Below are positions 53,377 through 61,960 of a stretch of 64,000 nucleotides of DNA, in pieces. The number at the start of each line of letters is the position of its first letter. The stretch's first letter is position 1. Position numbers and translations under genes: made by a program. The notes beneath the pieces were generated by a model that had not been told where the DNA came from, did no database searches, and saw only the letters and a program-made list of their open reading frames with translations. The DNA comes from Bin87 sp034423595 (GTDB taxonomy: Bacteria; Chloroflexota; Dehalococcoidia; Lucifugimonadales; UBA3495), in NCBI GenBank assembly GCA_965207025.1, contig OZ242258.1, forward strand, positions 434,001 to 498,000. The letters run 5' to 3'.

Positions 53377-54153
53377 TCAGCTATAGACTTCGGCTGCGAT
53401 GGAGATTGCGTTCAACGCCGTGGGATAGCCCGCGTATCCGCCGGTCTGGATCAGCACCTCGACCATTTCCTCCTGGGAGAGGCCGACCCGAGGCCCGGCC
53501 CGCAGGAAGTTGCGCAACTGGCCGTCGGCCCGCAGCGCCGCGAGGGCGGCAGTGGCGCACACCACCCTGGATTGCAGGTCCAAGCCGGGGCGGAAGAAGA
53601 TCTCCCCGAAGCCGTACTGGTAGGTGAGCACTCGCAGGTCGGGCGCGAGGTTCATGAGCGCGCTGTTGTAACCACCCTGTCCCTCAGCGCCGAAGAGCTG
53701 ATCGCGGAGCTGGCGTCCCCGCTCCTCCATCTCCTCCAGGGTGAGTTCAGGCACCTCGGTCTGCGGAGCATCGACGCCGCGCTCGCGGAAAGCCTCATGC
53801 ACCAGTTCCAGGGAGTTCACCGCCGAGGGGAACCCGGCGTAGAGAGAGCAGTGGATGGGCACTTCCTGGATCTCCTCGGCGGTCAATCCCATGCTCAGCG
53901 CGCTGTGGACGTAGGTCTGAAACTGGGAAAGGCGCTGGAGCGAGGTCAGGACGGACAGGGTGGCGAGCATCCGGTAGCGAATGTCGAGGCCGGGTCTGGC
54001 CCACACCGCGCCGAAGATGGACTCCCCGGTGTAGTTTCGCAGGCCGGGGATGTTGGTCGTCGCCCGGGGCCGCTCCCGGACCGGGTAAGCGCCGTGTTGC
54101 AGGCGTTCCCGTATCTCGTTGCCCTTGCGCCTGAGATCTTCACGATTGTTCAT
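53377..54153 (-). CDS. CMD-family protein, two domains (paralogue of the 14.6-kb gene)
   Basis: Protein of 258 residues with two CMD/AhpD-like domains: FGAVWARPGLDIRYRMLATL and FGEIFFRPGLDLQSRVVCATAAL. It is related in layout to the protein at 14618-15412 but diverged. No CxxC redox motif is seen. GGAG lies 6 nt before the ATG at 54153. It is divergent from lhr, with 77 bp between. Confidence 0.83.
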   Translation of the reverse strand: MNNREDLRRKGNEIRERLQHGAYPVRERPRATTNIPGLRNYTGESIFGAVWARPGLDIRYRMLATLSVLTSLQRLSQFQTYVHSALSMGLTAEEIQEVPIHCSLYAGFPSAVNSLELVHEAFRERGVDAPQTEVPELTLEEMEERGRQLRDQLFGAEGQGGYNSALMNLAPDLRVLTYQYGFGEIFFRPGLDLQSRVVCATAALAALRADGQLRNFLRAGPRVGLSQEEMVEVLIQTGGYAGYPTALNAISIAAEVYS

Positions 54154-54215
54154 TGCTGACTCCAGATTGTGTTTTCGAGCTATCCTAACACTCGCGGCCT
54201 GACCAACCCAATCCG

Positions 54216-54224
54216 TGTTAAAAT
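54216..54224 (+). promoter_or_regulatory. extended -10 element giving a probable leaderless lhr mRNA
   Basis: TGTTAAAAT ends 6 nt before the ATG at 54231, placing transcription start at or next to the A of ATG. No ribosome site precedes the ATG. Confidence 0.5.
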
Positions 54225-54230
54225 TCCGCT

Positions 54231-57200
54231 ATGCCGTTATCCGCGTTTCATCCTGTCATTCAACGCTGGTTCCGCAGCCGATTCGACGCGCCGACAGAGG
54301 CGCAGGCGGCCGGTTGGCCAGCCATTGCCCAGGGACGGCACACGCTGATCGCCGCGCCCACCGGGTCAGGGAAGACTCTCACGGCCTTTCTGACCTGCAT
54401 CGATCAACTGGCGCGGCAGGGCATGGACACCGGGCTGCCCGACGAGACGCAGGTAGTTTACGTTTCGCCACTGAAAGCGCTGTCCAACGACATTCAGAAG
54501 AACCTGGCGACGCCGCTGGAAGAGATAGCGGCGCTGGCGGAGGAGACCGGAACTCCAATGCCGCAGATCACCACCGCGGTACGCACCGGGGACACACCGG
54601 CATCGGAACGGCAGAAACTGGCCAAGCTGCCCCCGCACATCCTCATCACCACCCCGGAGTCGCTGTACATCCTGCTGACCTCGGAGAGCGGACGGCGGGG
54701 ACTGAAGCACGTCAGGACGCTGATCCTGGACGAGATTCACGCGGTGGCCGACGACAAACGCGGCGCGCACCTGGCTCTGTCGGTAGAGCGTCTATGCCAG
54801 CTTTCGGAGGAACCAATCACCCGAATCGGTTTGTCCGCCACCCAGCGGCCGCTGTCGGAGATGGCCCGCTTCCTGGTGGGAAACCGACATATCGACGCCG
54901 ATGGCAATGCGGATTGCATGGTGGTGGACACGGGCAGCCGCCGCAAGATTGACCTATCGGTGGAGCTGTCGGAGCAGGAGCTTGGCCCCATCGCCACCCA
55001 CGAAATCTGGGGAGAGACCCTGGACGCCATCGCCGGATTGACCGAGGCCCACGCCATAACCCTGGTGTTCGTCAATACGCGCCGGCTGGTGGAACGGGTG
55101 GCGCACCAGCTATCGGCACGGCTGGGTGAGGAAGCGGTGGTCGCCCACCACGGCAGCCTGTCCCGGGCCACCCGGTGGGACGCCGAGCAGAAGTTGGAGA
55201 ACGGACAGGTCAGGGTCTGCGTCGCCACGGCATCGCTGGAACTGGGCATCGACATTGGAGAGATCGATTTGGTGTGTCAGATTGGCTCCCCTCGCTCCAT
55301 CGGATTGCTGGTGCAGCGGGTGGGCCGGTCGGGGCACACCGTTGGCGGAGTGCCAAAGGGCAAGCTGTTCCCGCTGACCAGGGACGAAATGCTGGAGTGC
55401 GCTGCCCTCTCCCGTGCGCTACGCCGGGGGAACCTGGACACCTTTGTCATTCCGTCGTGGCCGCTGGATGTGATGGCCCAGCAGATGGTGGCAGTGTGCG
55501 CCGCCGAAGACTGGGACGAGGATGATCTTTTCGACCTGTGCCGACGGGCCTATCCCTACCGGGACCTGCCCCGGGGGAAGTACGACCAGGTGTTGCAGTC
55601 TCTTTCCCAGGGGTTGGCGCCCCGCCAGGGGCGAAATGGCGCTCACCTGCACCGGGACGGCATCAACCACCGGGTGAAGGGACGCCGGGGCGCCCGACTC
55701 GCGGCCCTGACCAGCGGCGGGGCCATACCCGATAACGCTGACTACGACGTGGTGGCCGACCCGGAGGGCACTTTTGTAGGCACCATCAACGAGGACTTTG
55801 CCATCGAGAGCATGGCCGGCGACATATTCCTGCTGGGCAACACTCCCTGGAAGGTTCGTAGGGTGGAAAGCGGACGGGTTCGGGTGGAAGACGCACAGGG
55901 CAATCTGCCGACCATCCCATTCTGGCTGGGTGAAGCCCCCGGGCGTACCTGGGAACTCTCTGACGAGATTACGCAACTCCGGGAGGGGATCGACCGTCGC
56001 CTGGACGATACGCGGGGCGCCGAAGCGTGGGTGGTTTCCGAAGCCGGCGTATCGCCGGAGGTCGCCAGGCAGCTGGTAGCATATATTATCGAAGGCAAAC
56101 GGGTGCTGGGTGTGGTTCCCACCGTTAGCCGGGTAGTGGCGGAGCGGTTCTTCGACGAGAGCGGCGGGATGCAATTGGTGATTCACGCTCCCTTTGGCGC
56201 GGCCATCAACCGAGCCTGGGGGATGGCCCTGCGGAAGCGCATCTGCCGTACTTTCGACTTTGAGCTCCAGGCCAGCGCCACCGACGACGGATTGAACTTT
56301 TCGCTGGGCCCCAGCATGGCCTTCCCCCTGGGAGACGTGTTCAACTACCTTTCGCCGAAAACGGTGGAAGAGGTGCTGACACAGGCGGTGTTTCAGGCCC
56401 CTCTGTACGGGACGCGCTGGCGTTGGAACGCTTCGCGTTTTCTGGCGCTGTTGCGACATTCCGGCGGGAAGAGGGTGCCGGCACCGTTGCAAAGGATGCG
56501 CTCCGACGATCTGCTGGCCGCTGTGTTCCCGGCCCAGGTACAGTGCCAGGACAATGCCATGCCGGGGGACATCGAGCCGCCGGACCACCCGTTGGTGTTT
56601 GAGACTACCCGGGACTGCCTGACCGAGGCCATGAGTCTAGAGGGGTTGAAGAATATCCTGGCGTCCATCCGCTCCGGCGAGATCGAAGTATTTGCCAAGG
56701 ACACGGTGCAACCCTCGGTGTTCGCGCACCAGATTCTCAATGCCATGCCCTACGCCTTCCTGGACGACGCGCCATTGGAAGAGCGGCGGGCTCGCGCTGT
56801 CTCTCTCCGGCGTGCCCTGCCGGAAGACGCTCGCGACCTGTCTGCACTGGACCCGGACGCCATCCGCGAAGAAACTGCCTACGCTTGGCCGGCGATCCGC
56901 GACGCCGACGAGCTGCACGACGCTCTGCTGACCCTGGGAGTGGTTCCGCTGGACGAGCTGGCGTCGCGCACCGAGACGGCCTCACGGGATACGCTGCTGG
57001 GATGGCTGGAAGACCTGGCCCTGGCGGCACGGGCGCTGCGGGTGGCTCCGGCCGCGGGTAAGGTTCTCTGGCTGGCCGCCGAGCAGGCTTGCCTAGTATC
57101 CGCCGTTTACCCGGATGCCCCATTGGAAGGGAAGGTAAGTCTGCTTTCCCCTGCCAACGGGCGGAGTGTGGATGAAATAGAGCGCGAGGATGCTGCCCTT

Positions 57201-58736
57201 CACCTGGTACGTGGTTGGGCTGAATGCTCCGGGCCATTCACCGCCGGCGAGATGGCCGAGTTGCTCTGCCTGTCGCTATCCGATATCGAGACCGCCGTAG
57301 TTGGACTTGAGAACGACGGGCTAATCTTGAGGGGGAGCTTCCGATCCGGAGTTGCCGAGGAAGAATTTTGTGACCGGCGTATCCTAGCGCGCATTCACCG
57401 GGCCACCGTGGGGCGTCTGAGGCGGGAGATTGAGCCGGTTCCGCAAGCGTCCTTCATGCGCTTCCTGTTCCGGTGGCAGTATGCGGCTACGGGCTGGCAA
57501 GCCGCAGGCGAAGGCGGACTGCTGGACGTCATAGACAGGCTCCAAGGATTCGAGACCGCCGCCGTCTCGTGGGAATCGGAGTTGCTGGCTTGCCGCGTCC
57601 GGGATTACAAGCCGGAGCTGCTGGACCGCCTATGCACCGGCGGGGAGGTAGCCTGGGGGCGTTTTTCCCGCGGGAACAATGGCACATCGGGCAGCGGCGC
57701 CGGTTTGCGTGCCGCTCCACTAACCCGTTCATCCAGCATCAGCCTGGCCCTCCGGGAGTCTCTGGACTGGTTGCTTGACCCGGCCCCGGAGAGCATTGAC
57801 GGCCTGACCGGCGCCATGGGGGAGATAGCGGAAACGCTGGCGTCAAGGGGCGCCTGCTTCCAGAACGAGCTGATCGCCCACACGCGGCGCCTGCCATCGG
57901 ACGTGGAGGAGGCGCTTTGGACGCTGGCGGCTAACGGGATGGCGACATCGGACAGCGTGATTCCCCTGCGGGCGCGTATTGATGGAAAAAAACACCGGGG
58001 GAGGGCGGACCGGAAATCCACGCGTCGGAGCGGAAACCGCTCATCCGACCCGGTGCGGATCAATTCCAGCTACAGGGAGACCCCGCAGTCGTACCGGGGG
58101 CGTTCGCAACGGCGGTCCAGCACCGGGCGGTGGTCGTTGCTGGAGTCCTTCGACCCGGTAGAAGATCCAGTGCAAGCCAGGGCCATGCAACTGCTGTATC
58201 GGTACGGCGTGGTTTTTCCCGAACTACTGGCCAGGGAAAGGATGGCCCCACGCTGGCGGGATTTGGTGCGAGTTTACCGTCGGCTGGAGGCCAGGGGGGA
58301 AATCAGGGGTGGGCGGTTCGTGGCCGGCTTCGTTGGAGAGCAGTTTGCCCTGCCCGACGTGGTGGCAACTTTGCGTGAAACCCACCGCGCTCCGGCCACC
58401 GGGGCCCTGGAAGTCGTTTCCGCTTGCGATACGCTGAACCTGGTCGGCATTGTCACGCCCGGTGAACGGGCGCCGTCCCAGCCGGGCAACCGAGTCGTGT
58501 TCCGCGACGGCGTACCAGTGGCGTCGCTGGAGAAGGGCATCGTCGTTAACCGTTCCAACGCCGACGCTGCCACATTGACTGCTGCCACAAATCTCCTTTT
58601 CGGCCCCATATGCCCTCCCCAGCCGGAACAGCGGCGGATATTCGATGAATCCCGGGTCTCCATCCAGCAGGTATGGCCCACGGAAGATCAAACGTCGCCG
58701 GAGACCGTACCCGCCGTCGGTTTCAGCCTCAACTGA
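54231..58736 (+). CDS. lhr: large ATP-dependent helicase Lhr
   Basis: Superfamily 2 helicase of 1501 residues, the long Lhr type that moves 3'-5' on single-stranded DNA and is linked to DNA repair. Motif I is TGSGKT with Lys48, motif II DEIH at 167-170, motif III SATQRP, then VATASLELGIDIG and VQRVGRSGHTVGG. The Lhr-specific winged-helix and DUF4145-like C-terminal parts follow; a basic, Ser/Arg-rich linker (about 1245-1300) separates the last domain. Leaderless start is likely. No operon partner is seen. Confidence 0.94.
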   Translation: MPLSAFHPVIQRWFRSRFDAPTEAQAAGWPAIAQGRHTLIAAPTGSGKTLTAFLTCIDQLARQGMDTGLPDETQVVYVSPLKALSNDIQKNLATPLEEIAALAEETGTPMPQITTAVRTGDTPASERQKLAKLPPHILITTPESLYILLTSESGRRGLKHVRTLILDEIHAVADDKRGAHLALSVERLCQLSEEPITRIGLSATQRPLSEMARFLVGNRHIDADGNADCMVVDTGSRRKIDLSVELSEQELGPIATHEIWGETLDAIAGLTEAHAITLVFVNTRRLVERVAHQLSARLGEEAVVAHHGSLSRATRWDAEQKLENGQVRVCVATASLELGIDIGEIDLVCQIGSPRSIGLLVQRVGRSGHTVGGVPKGKLFPLTRDEMLECAALSRALRRGNLDTFVIPSWPLDVMAQQMVAVCAAEDWDEDDLFDLCRRAYPYRDLPRGKYDQVLQSLSQGLAPRQGRNGAHLHRDGINHRVKGRRGARLAALTSGGAIPDNADYDVVADPEGTFVGTINEDFAIESMAGDIFLLGNTPWKVRRVESGRVRVEDAQGNLPTIPFWLGEAPGRTWELSDEITQLREGIDRRLDDTRGAEAWVVSEAGVSPEVARQLVAYIIEGKRVLGVVPTVSRVVAERFFDESGGMQLVIHAPFGAAINRAWGMALRKRICRTFDFELQASATDDGLNFSLGPSMAFPLGDVFNYLSPKTVEEVLTQAVFQAPLYGTRWRWNASRFLALLRHSGGKRVPAPLQRMRSDDLLAAVFPAQVQCQDNAMPGDIEPPDHPLVFETTRDCLTEAMSLEGLKNILASIRSGEIEVFAKDTVQPSVFAHQILNAMPYAFLDDAPLEERRARAVSLRRALPEDARDLSALDPDAIREETAYAWPAIRDADELHDALLTLGVVPLDELASRTETASRDTLLGWLEDLALAARALRVAPAAGKVLWLAAEQACLVSAVYPDAPLEGKVSLLSPANGRSVDEIEREDAALHLVRGWAECSGPFTAGEMAELLCLSLSDIETAVVGLENDGLILRGSFRSGVAEEEFCDRRILARIHRATVGRLRREIEPVPQASFMRFLFRWQYAATGWQAAGEGGLLDVIDRLQGFETAAVSWESELLACRVRDYKPELLDRLCTGGEVAWGRFSRGNNGTSGSGAGLRAAPLTRSSSISLALRESLDWLLDPAPESIDGLTGAMGEIAETLASRGACFQNELIAHTRRLPSDVEEALWTLAANGMATSDSVIPLRARIDGKKHRGRADRKSTRRSGNRSSDPVRINSSYRETPQSYRGRSQRRSSTGRWSLLESFDPVEDPVQARAMQLLYRYGVVFPELLARERMAPRWRDLVRVYRRLEARGEIRGGRFVAGFVGEQFALPDVVATLRETHRAPATGALEVVSACDTLNLVGIVTPGERAPSQPGNRVVFRDGVPVASLEKGIVVNRSNADAATLTAATNLLFGPICPPQPEQRRIFDESRVSIQQVWPTEDQTSPETVPAVGFSLN

Positions 58737-58809
58737 GTTGCCCAGGCTGGTCGGGCCGTTTCGTCGGACGAGGTCCGGGGACTCTATTGCCCGCGTTCAA
58801 AATTCGCCC

Positions 58810-58838
58810 TTGTTTCCGGTTACTTAAACCATTATAGT
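58810..58838 (+). promoter_or_regulatory. promoter of the nitroreductase gene at 58.9 kb
   Basis: TTGTTT (58810-58815), 17-nt spacer, TATAGT (58833-58838). Predicted leader about 43 nt. Confidence 0.55.
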
Positions 58839-58887
58839 GTGGGCACTTATTACAACTTTGAATATGTGGGAATATGAGGTGCTCGCC

Positions 58888-59493
58888 ATGACAACGACCG
58901 GTCGGCTGCGCAGCGGCAACGTCACAACTCCGGAATCCGGGGTCTCGGTTTACGAAGCGATCCACAACCGCCGGATGAACAACGATTTCTCCGACGCAGA
59001 GCCGGATCGGGATGCCTTGCAGCGGATGCTCGACGCAGCGGTGTGGGCTCCAAACCATCGGCTCACCAACCCGTGGCGGTTCTACGTCCTGGAGAAGGGT
59101 GGGGAAGCGCGCGCGCAGGTGGCCCAGTTGGCCTACGATAACCAGTTCGCCCGCGCCGGCAATCAGGAGCACGCCGAGGGCAGCCGCCAGCGCGTGCTGG
59201 ACGCGCCGGCCCTGATCTATGTGTACAGCATCCCCGGCGAAAGCGAGGAGCTGACCCAGGAAAACTACGCCGCGGCCTGCTGCGCCGTGCAGAACCTGCT
59301 GCTGGCCGCGGTCGCCGAAGGCCTGGCCGGAGACTGGAGCACCGGCAACGTGACCCGTCATCCACAGCTGGCGGAGACGCTGGGCGCCGAACCCGAATGG
59401 ACGATGGTGGGCGCATTGTTCATCGGCCAGCCTTCGCGTCCCTCTGCTTCAGTGCGGGCGCCGGCCGATGAGGTGACCGCCTGGCTGGCCTAG
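58888..59493 (+). CDS. nitroreductase-family protein
   Basis: FMN-binding nitroreductase fold, about 201 residues from ATG 58888 (GAGGTG at 58876-58881, spacing 6). Motifs: SVYEAIHNRRMNNDFSDAEPD, LQRMLDAAVWAPNHRLTNPWRFYV and the late AACCAVQNLLLAAVAEGLAGDW. It differs from the one at 24034 and is closer to the YdjA-like group. The HTTM gene follows closely on the same strand, with a confused start region. Confidence 0.87.
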   Translation: MTTTGRLRSGNVTTPESGVSVYEAIHNRRMNNDFSDAEPDRDALQRMLDAAVWAPNHRLTNPWRFYVLEKGGEARAQVAQLAYDNQFARAGNQEHAEGSRQRVLDAPALIYVYSIPGESEELTQENYAAACCAVQNLLLAAVAEGLAGDWSTGNVTRHPQLAETLGAEPEWTMVGALFIGQPSRPSASVRAPADEVTAWLA

Positions 59494-59639
59494 CTTCATG
59501 CTGGATTAATGCCAGCAGAGTTAGTGCCACACATCCCGCCGATAGTGCATCTGCAACAGCGTTCCGGGTCGTCTTCGGGCTGCTGGGCATTCTGGTCGTT
59601 GCCCGTTTTTTCGCCCACGAATGGGTCGGCCCGCTGTAC

Positions 59640-60860
59640 GTGGAGCCGGATCACCATTTCACCTACCTGGGTTTCGGTTGGGTGCGACCATGGCCCGGCT
59701 GGGGGATGTACGTCCACTTTGCCGTCCTTGGCTTGCTCAGCCTGGGCATCGCAGCCGGTTACCGTACGAGGGTATGCGCGGCGTTGTTCTTCGTCAGTTT
59801 TACCTACGTCGAACTGCTGGACCGCACCACCTACCTCAATCACCACTACCTGATGAGCCTGGTCAGCCTGTTGCTGGCCGTCCTGCCGCTTTGGGGCAGC
59901 AGTGTTCCCGCCTGGCCGATTTGGACGCTGCGGGCTCAGGTGGGCGTCGTGTACGCGTTCGCCGGCATCGCCAAGCTGAACCCAGACTGGCTGTTTAGCG
60001 CGTTGCCCATGCGCATTTGGATCTACCAGCATAGGGATTTGCCGCTGATCGGTCCGCCGCTCCAGGAGACATGGGCAGCGTATGCAATGAGCTGGGGCGG
60101 CGCCTTGTTTGACTTGGCAATCGTCCCGGCACTGTTGTGGCGGCGAACCCGGCTTCCGGCGTACTGCACGCTGGTCGCGTTCCACCTGGCCACGTGGGTG
60201 TTGTTCCCACAGCTTGGCGTGTTCCCATGGCTGATGATCGGGCTGACGCTGATTTTCTTCCCTCCCGACTGGCCGCGCCGTTTATTGCGGTGGATTCCAC
60301 ACATAGGGGCGAATATTTATTCGCCCCTACCACTACCGGCAACGGCGGCTTTGCTGTCGTGGAAAACCCGGGCCGCGTTGGTCGGGTTGGTGCTGTTCGT
60401 CGTCGTGCAGCTGGCGCTGCCGCTGCGCCATTTCGCCTATCCCGGCAACGTCCGCTGGAACGAGGAAGGCTACCGGTTCGCATGGCGGGTGATGCTCACT
60501 GAGAAGGCAGGGTTCGTGCAGTATCGCGTGCGCGATCCTGACACCGGGCAGTCCTGGCTGATGGAGCCGGATGAGTACCTGACGCCATTGCAGGTCGAGC
60601 GAATGTCGTTCCAGCCCGACATGATTCAGCAGACCGCCCGCATCATCGCCGAAGATTTCACGGAACGCGGTTATCCTGGCGTTGTCGTGAACGCTGATGC
60701 TTTTGTTGCCGTCAACGGGCGGCCCAACACAAGGTTGATCGATCCCGGCGTGGATCTCGCGTCCATCCGCCCCGGTCTGGCTCCAAAAGCATGGGTGCTG
60801 CCTTACGAGGCCGACGCGGCGGCGGTGGCTGTCAATCAACAGAGCGAAGCGAGACCCTAG
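59640..60860 (+). CDS. HTTM-domain membrane protein, N-terminus unclear
   Basis: Multi-helix membrane protein with a horizontally-spread HTTM domain related to vitamin-K-dependent gamma-carboxylase. Core: EPDHHFTYLGFGWVRPWPGW, VELLDRTTYLNHHYLMSLVSLLLA, then LNPDWLFSALPMRIW; a soluble C-terminal part follows. The GTG at 59640 is the first normal start in frame, but coding-like family sequence (ATAFRVVFGLLGILVVARFF) continues upstream to about 59505 with no ATG/GTG/TTG. A palindromic repeat lies in frame at 60304-60329. The stop overlaps that of the convergent imelysin gene. Confidence 0.78.
   Translation: MEPDHHFTYLGFGWVRPWPGWGMYVHFAVLGLLSLGIAAGYRTRVCAALFFVSFTYVELLDRTTYLNHHYLMSLVSLLLAVLPLWGSSVPAWPIWTLRAQVGVVYAFAGIAKLNPDWLFSALPMRIWIYQHRDLPLIGPPLQETWAAYAMSWGGALFDLAIVPALLWRRTRLPAYCTLVAFHLATWVLFPQLGVFPWLMIGLTLIFFPPDWPRRLLRWIPHIGANIYSPLPLPATAALLSWKTRAALVGLVLFVVVQLALPLRHFAYPGNVRWNEEGYRFAWRVMLTEKAGFVQYRVRDPDTGQSWLMEPDEYLTPLQVERMSFQPDMIQQTARIIAEDFTERGYPGVVVNADAFVAVNGRPNTRLIDPGVDLASIRPGLAPKAWVLPYEADAAAVAVNQQSEARP
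60304..60329. repeat. palindromic repeat inside the HTTM coding sequence
   Basis: Arms taggggcgaata and tattcgccccta around tt, 26 bp, read in frame as GANIYSPL. Same class as 13129-13157. Confidence 0.75.
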
Positions 60861-61960
60861 CCGCCATCGCCGTCGGTGTCGGCGAAACCGACGGTCACTC
60901 CGAGCAGGCTGACCACCTCGGTGTTCAGGGCGCGCTGCAATTCCTGAATCCGCTGGTGCGCCAGGCGCGCCGGCTCGGGGTCCGAAATGACGGTCGATTG
61001 CAAGGGTTCCTGCAACCCGTCGATGGCCTCCAGCGCGGCGGTGAAATGGCCGCGCATGCGCTGGTCAGCATCCTCGGAAACGCCCTGCACCAACGCGCTG
61101 ATGCCCAACGCCCCTTCTGCGCCGTCTCCAAGGTAAGTGTCCTGCATCCCCAGTACCTGGTTGCGCAAGTCGGCGACGGCGTTGTTGCCACCGGCGCCGG
61201 GGACGGCCGACGGGTCCGGCTGGCTGCCATCCACGCCCAGCGCCTTGCCTAGCTTCATGTCGTTGATGCTGCGGGTGATGAAAACCGAGGTCCGCACCAC
61301 CTCGTCCACCGCCTGCTGTTCCACCAGGGCGACACCGGCCGTGCCCTTGAAATAGCCCGCGTAACCGCCGGCAGCCGAGCCATCTCCCGTCCAGTCGGCG
61401 AGCACGCCGGACATCTCATCCGCCACCACTTCGCCGATGGCGGTAAGGTACTGGCAGCGTATCCCGCCGGGGTCGTCCAGAGATGCCAGCACCGCCGTGT
61501 CATCATCAAAGATAACGTACTCGATGGCCCCCAGCCCGCGTTGGGTTGACCCGAAAAACTCCCGCACGTCGCCGGCCGAAACGGATTCTCTCTTGACCAG
61601 CGTGGCTTCGATGCGCTCGGGGTCGATGGGGGACCAGTCCACCAGGATGCGGGAACGGCGTTGCATGACCGGGCCGAACCACGTTGCCTGGGAACGCATC
61701 CAGGGAGCGCGGGCCTCCTGCCATGCCGTTCGCGCCGAGGCCAGGGTGTCCGACGTCGGGTTGGCGCAAAGAGTATCCAGCGCGTCCCGCAACTCGCCCA
61801 TCTCAGCCGCGACCGACTGGAACCGGGGCATGATCAGATCGTCGGCAAGGCTGGCCAGAACCTCCTGCCGCGTCGGTGGCGGCGTTTGGGTACAGGCAAC
61901 CAAGCCCGCCAGAACAAGCAGGAGGCAGCAAACCGGGAGGACATAAGGCGCGGTTTGCAT
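60857..61960 (-). CDS. imelysin-family lipoprotein
   Basis: Exported protein of 367 residues with a lipoprotein signal (VLPVCCLLLVLAGLVAC) and the imelysin (peptidase M75-like) fold; members take part in iron uptake. Family features are SPIDPERIEATLVKRES, GSTQRGLGAIEYVIFDDD, and FITRSINDMKLGKALG. Its ATG overlaps the stop of the di-heme gene (TGATG), and its own stop overlaps that of the HTTM gene. With the second imelysin gene beyond, it belongs to a likely iron-linked cluster. Confidence 0.87.
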   Translation of the reverse strand: MQTAPYVLPVCCLLLVLAGLVACTQTPPPTRQEVLASLADDLIMPRFQSVAAEMGELRDALDTLCANPTSDTLASARTAWQEARAPWMRSQATWFGPVMQRRSRILVDWSPIDPERIEATLVKRESVSAGDVREFFGSTQRGLGAIEYVIFDDDTAVLASLDDPGGIRCQYLTAIGEVVADEMSGVLADWTGDGSAAGGYAGYFKGTAGVALVEQQAVDEVVRTSVFITRSINDMKLGKALGVDGSQPDPSAVPGAGGNNAVADLRNQVLGMQDTYLGDGAEGALGISALVQGVSEDADQRMRGHFTAALEAIDGLQEPLQSTVISDPEPARLAHQRIQELQRALNTEVVSLLGVTVGFADTDGDGG

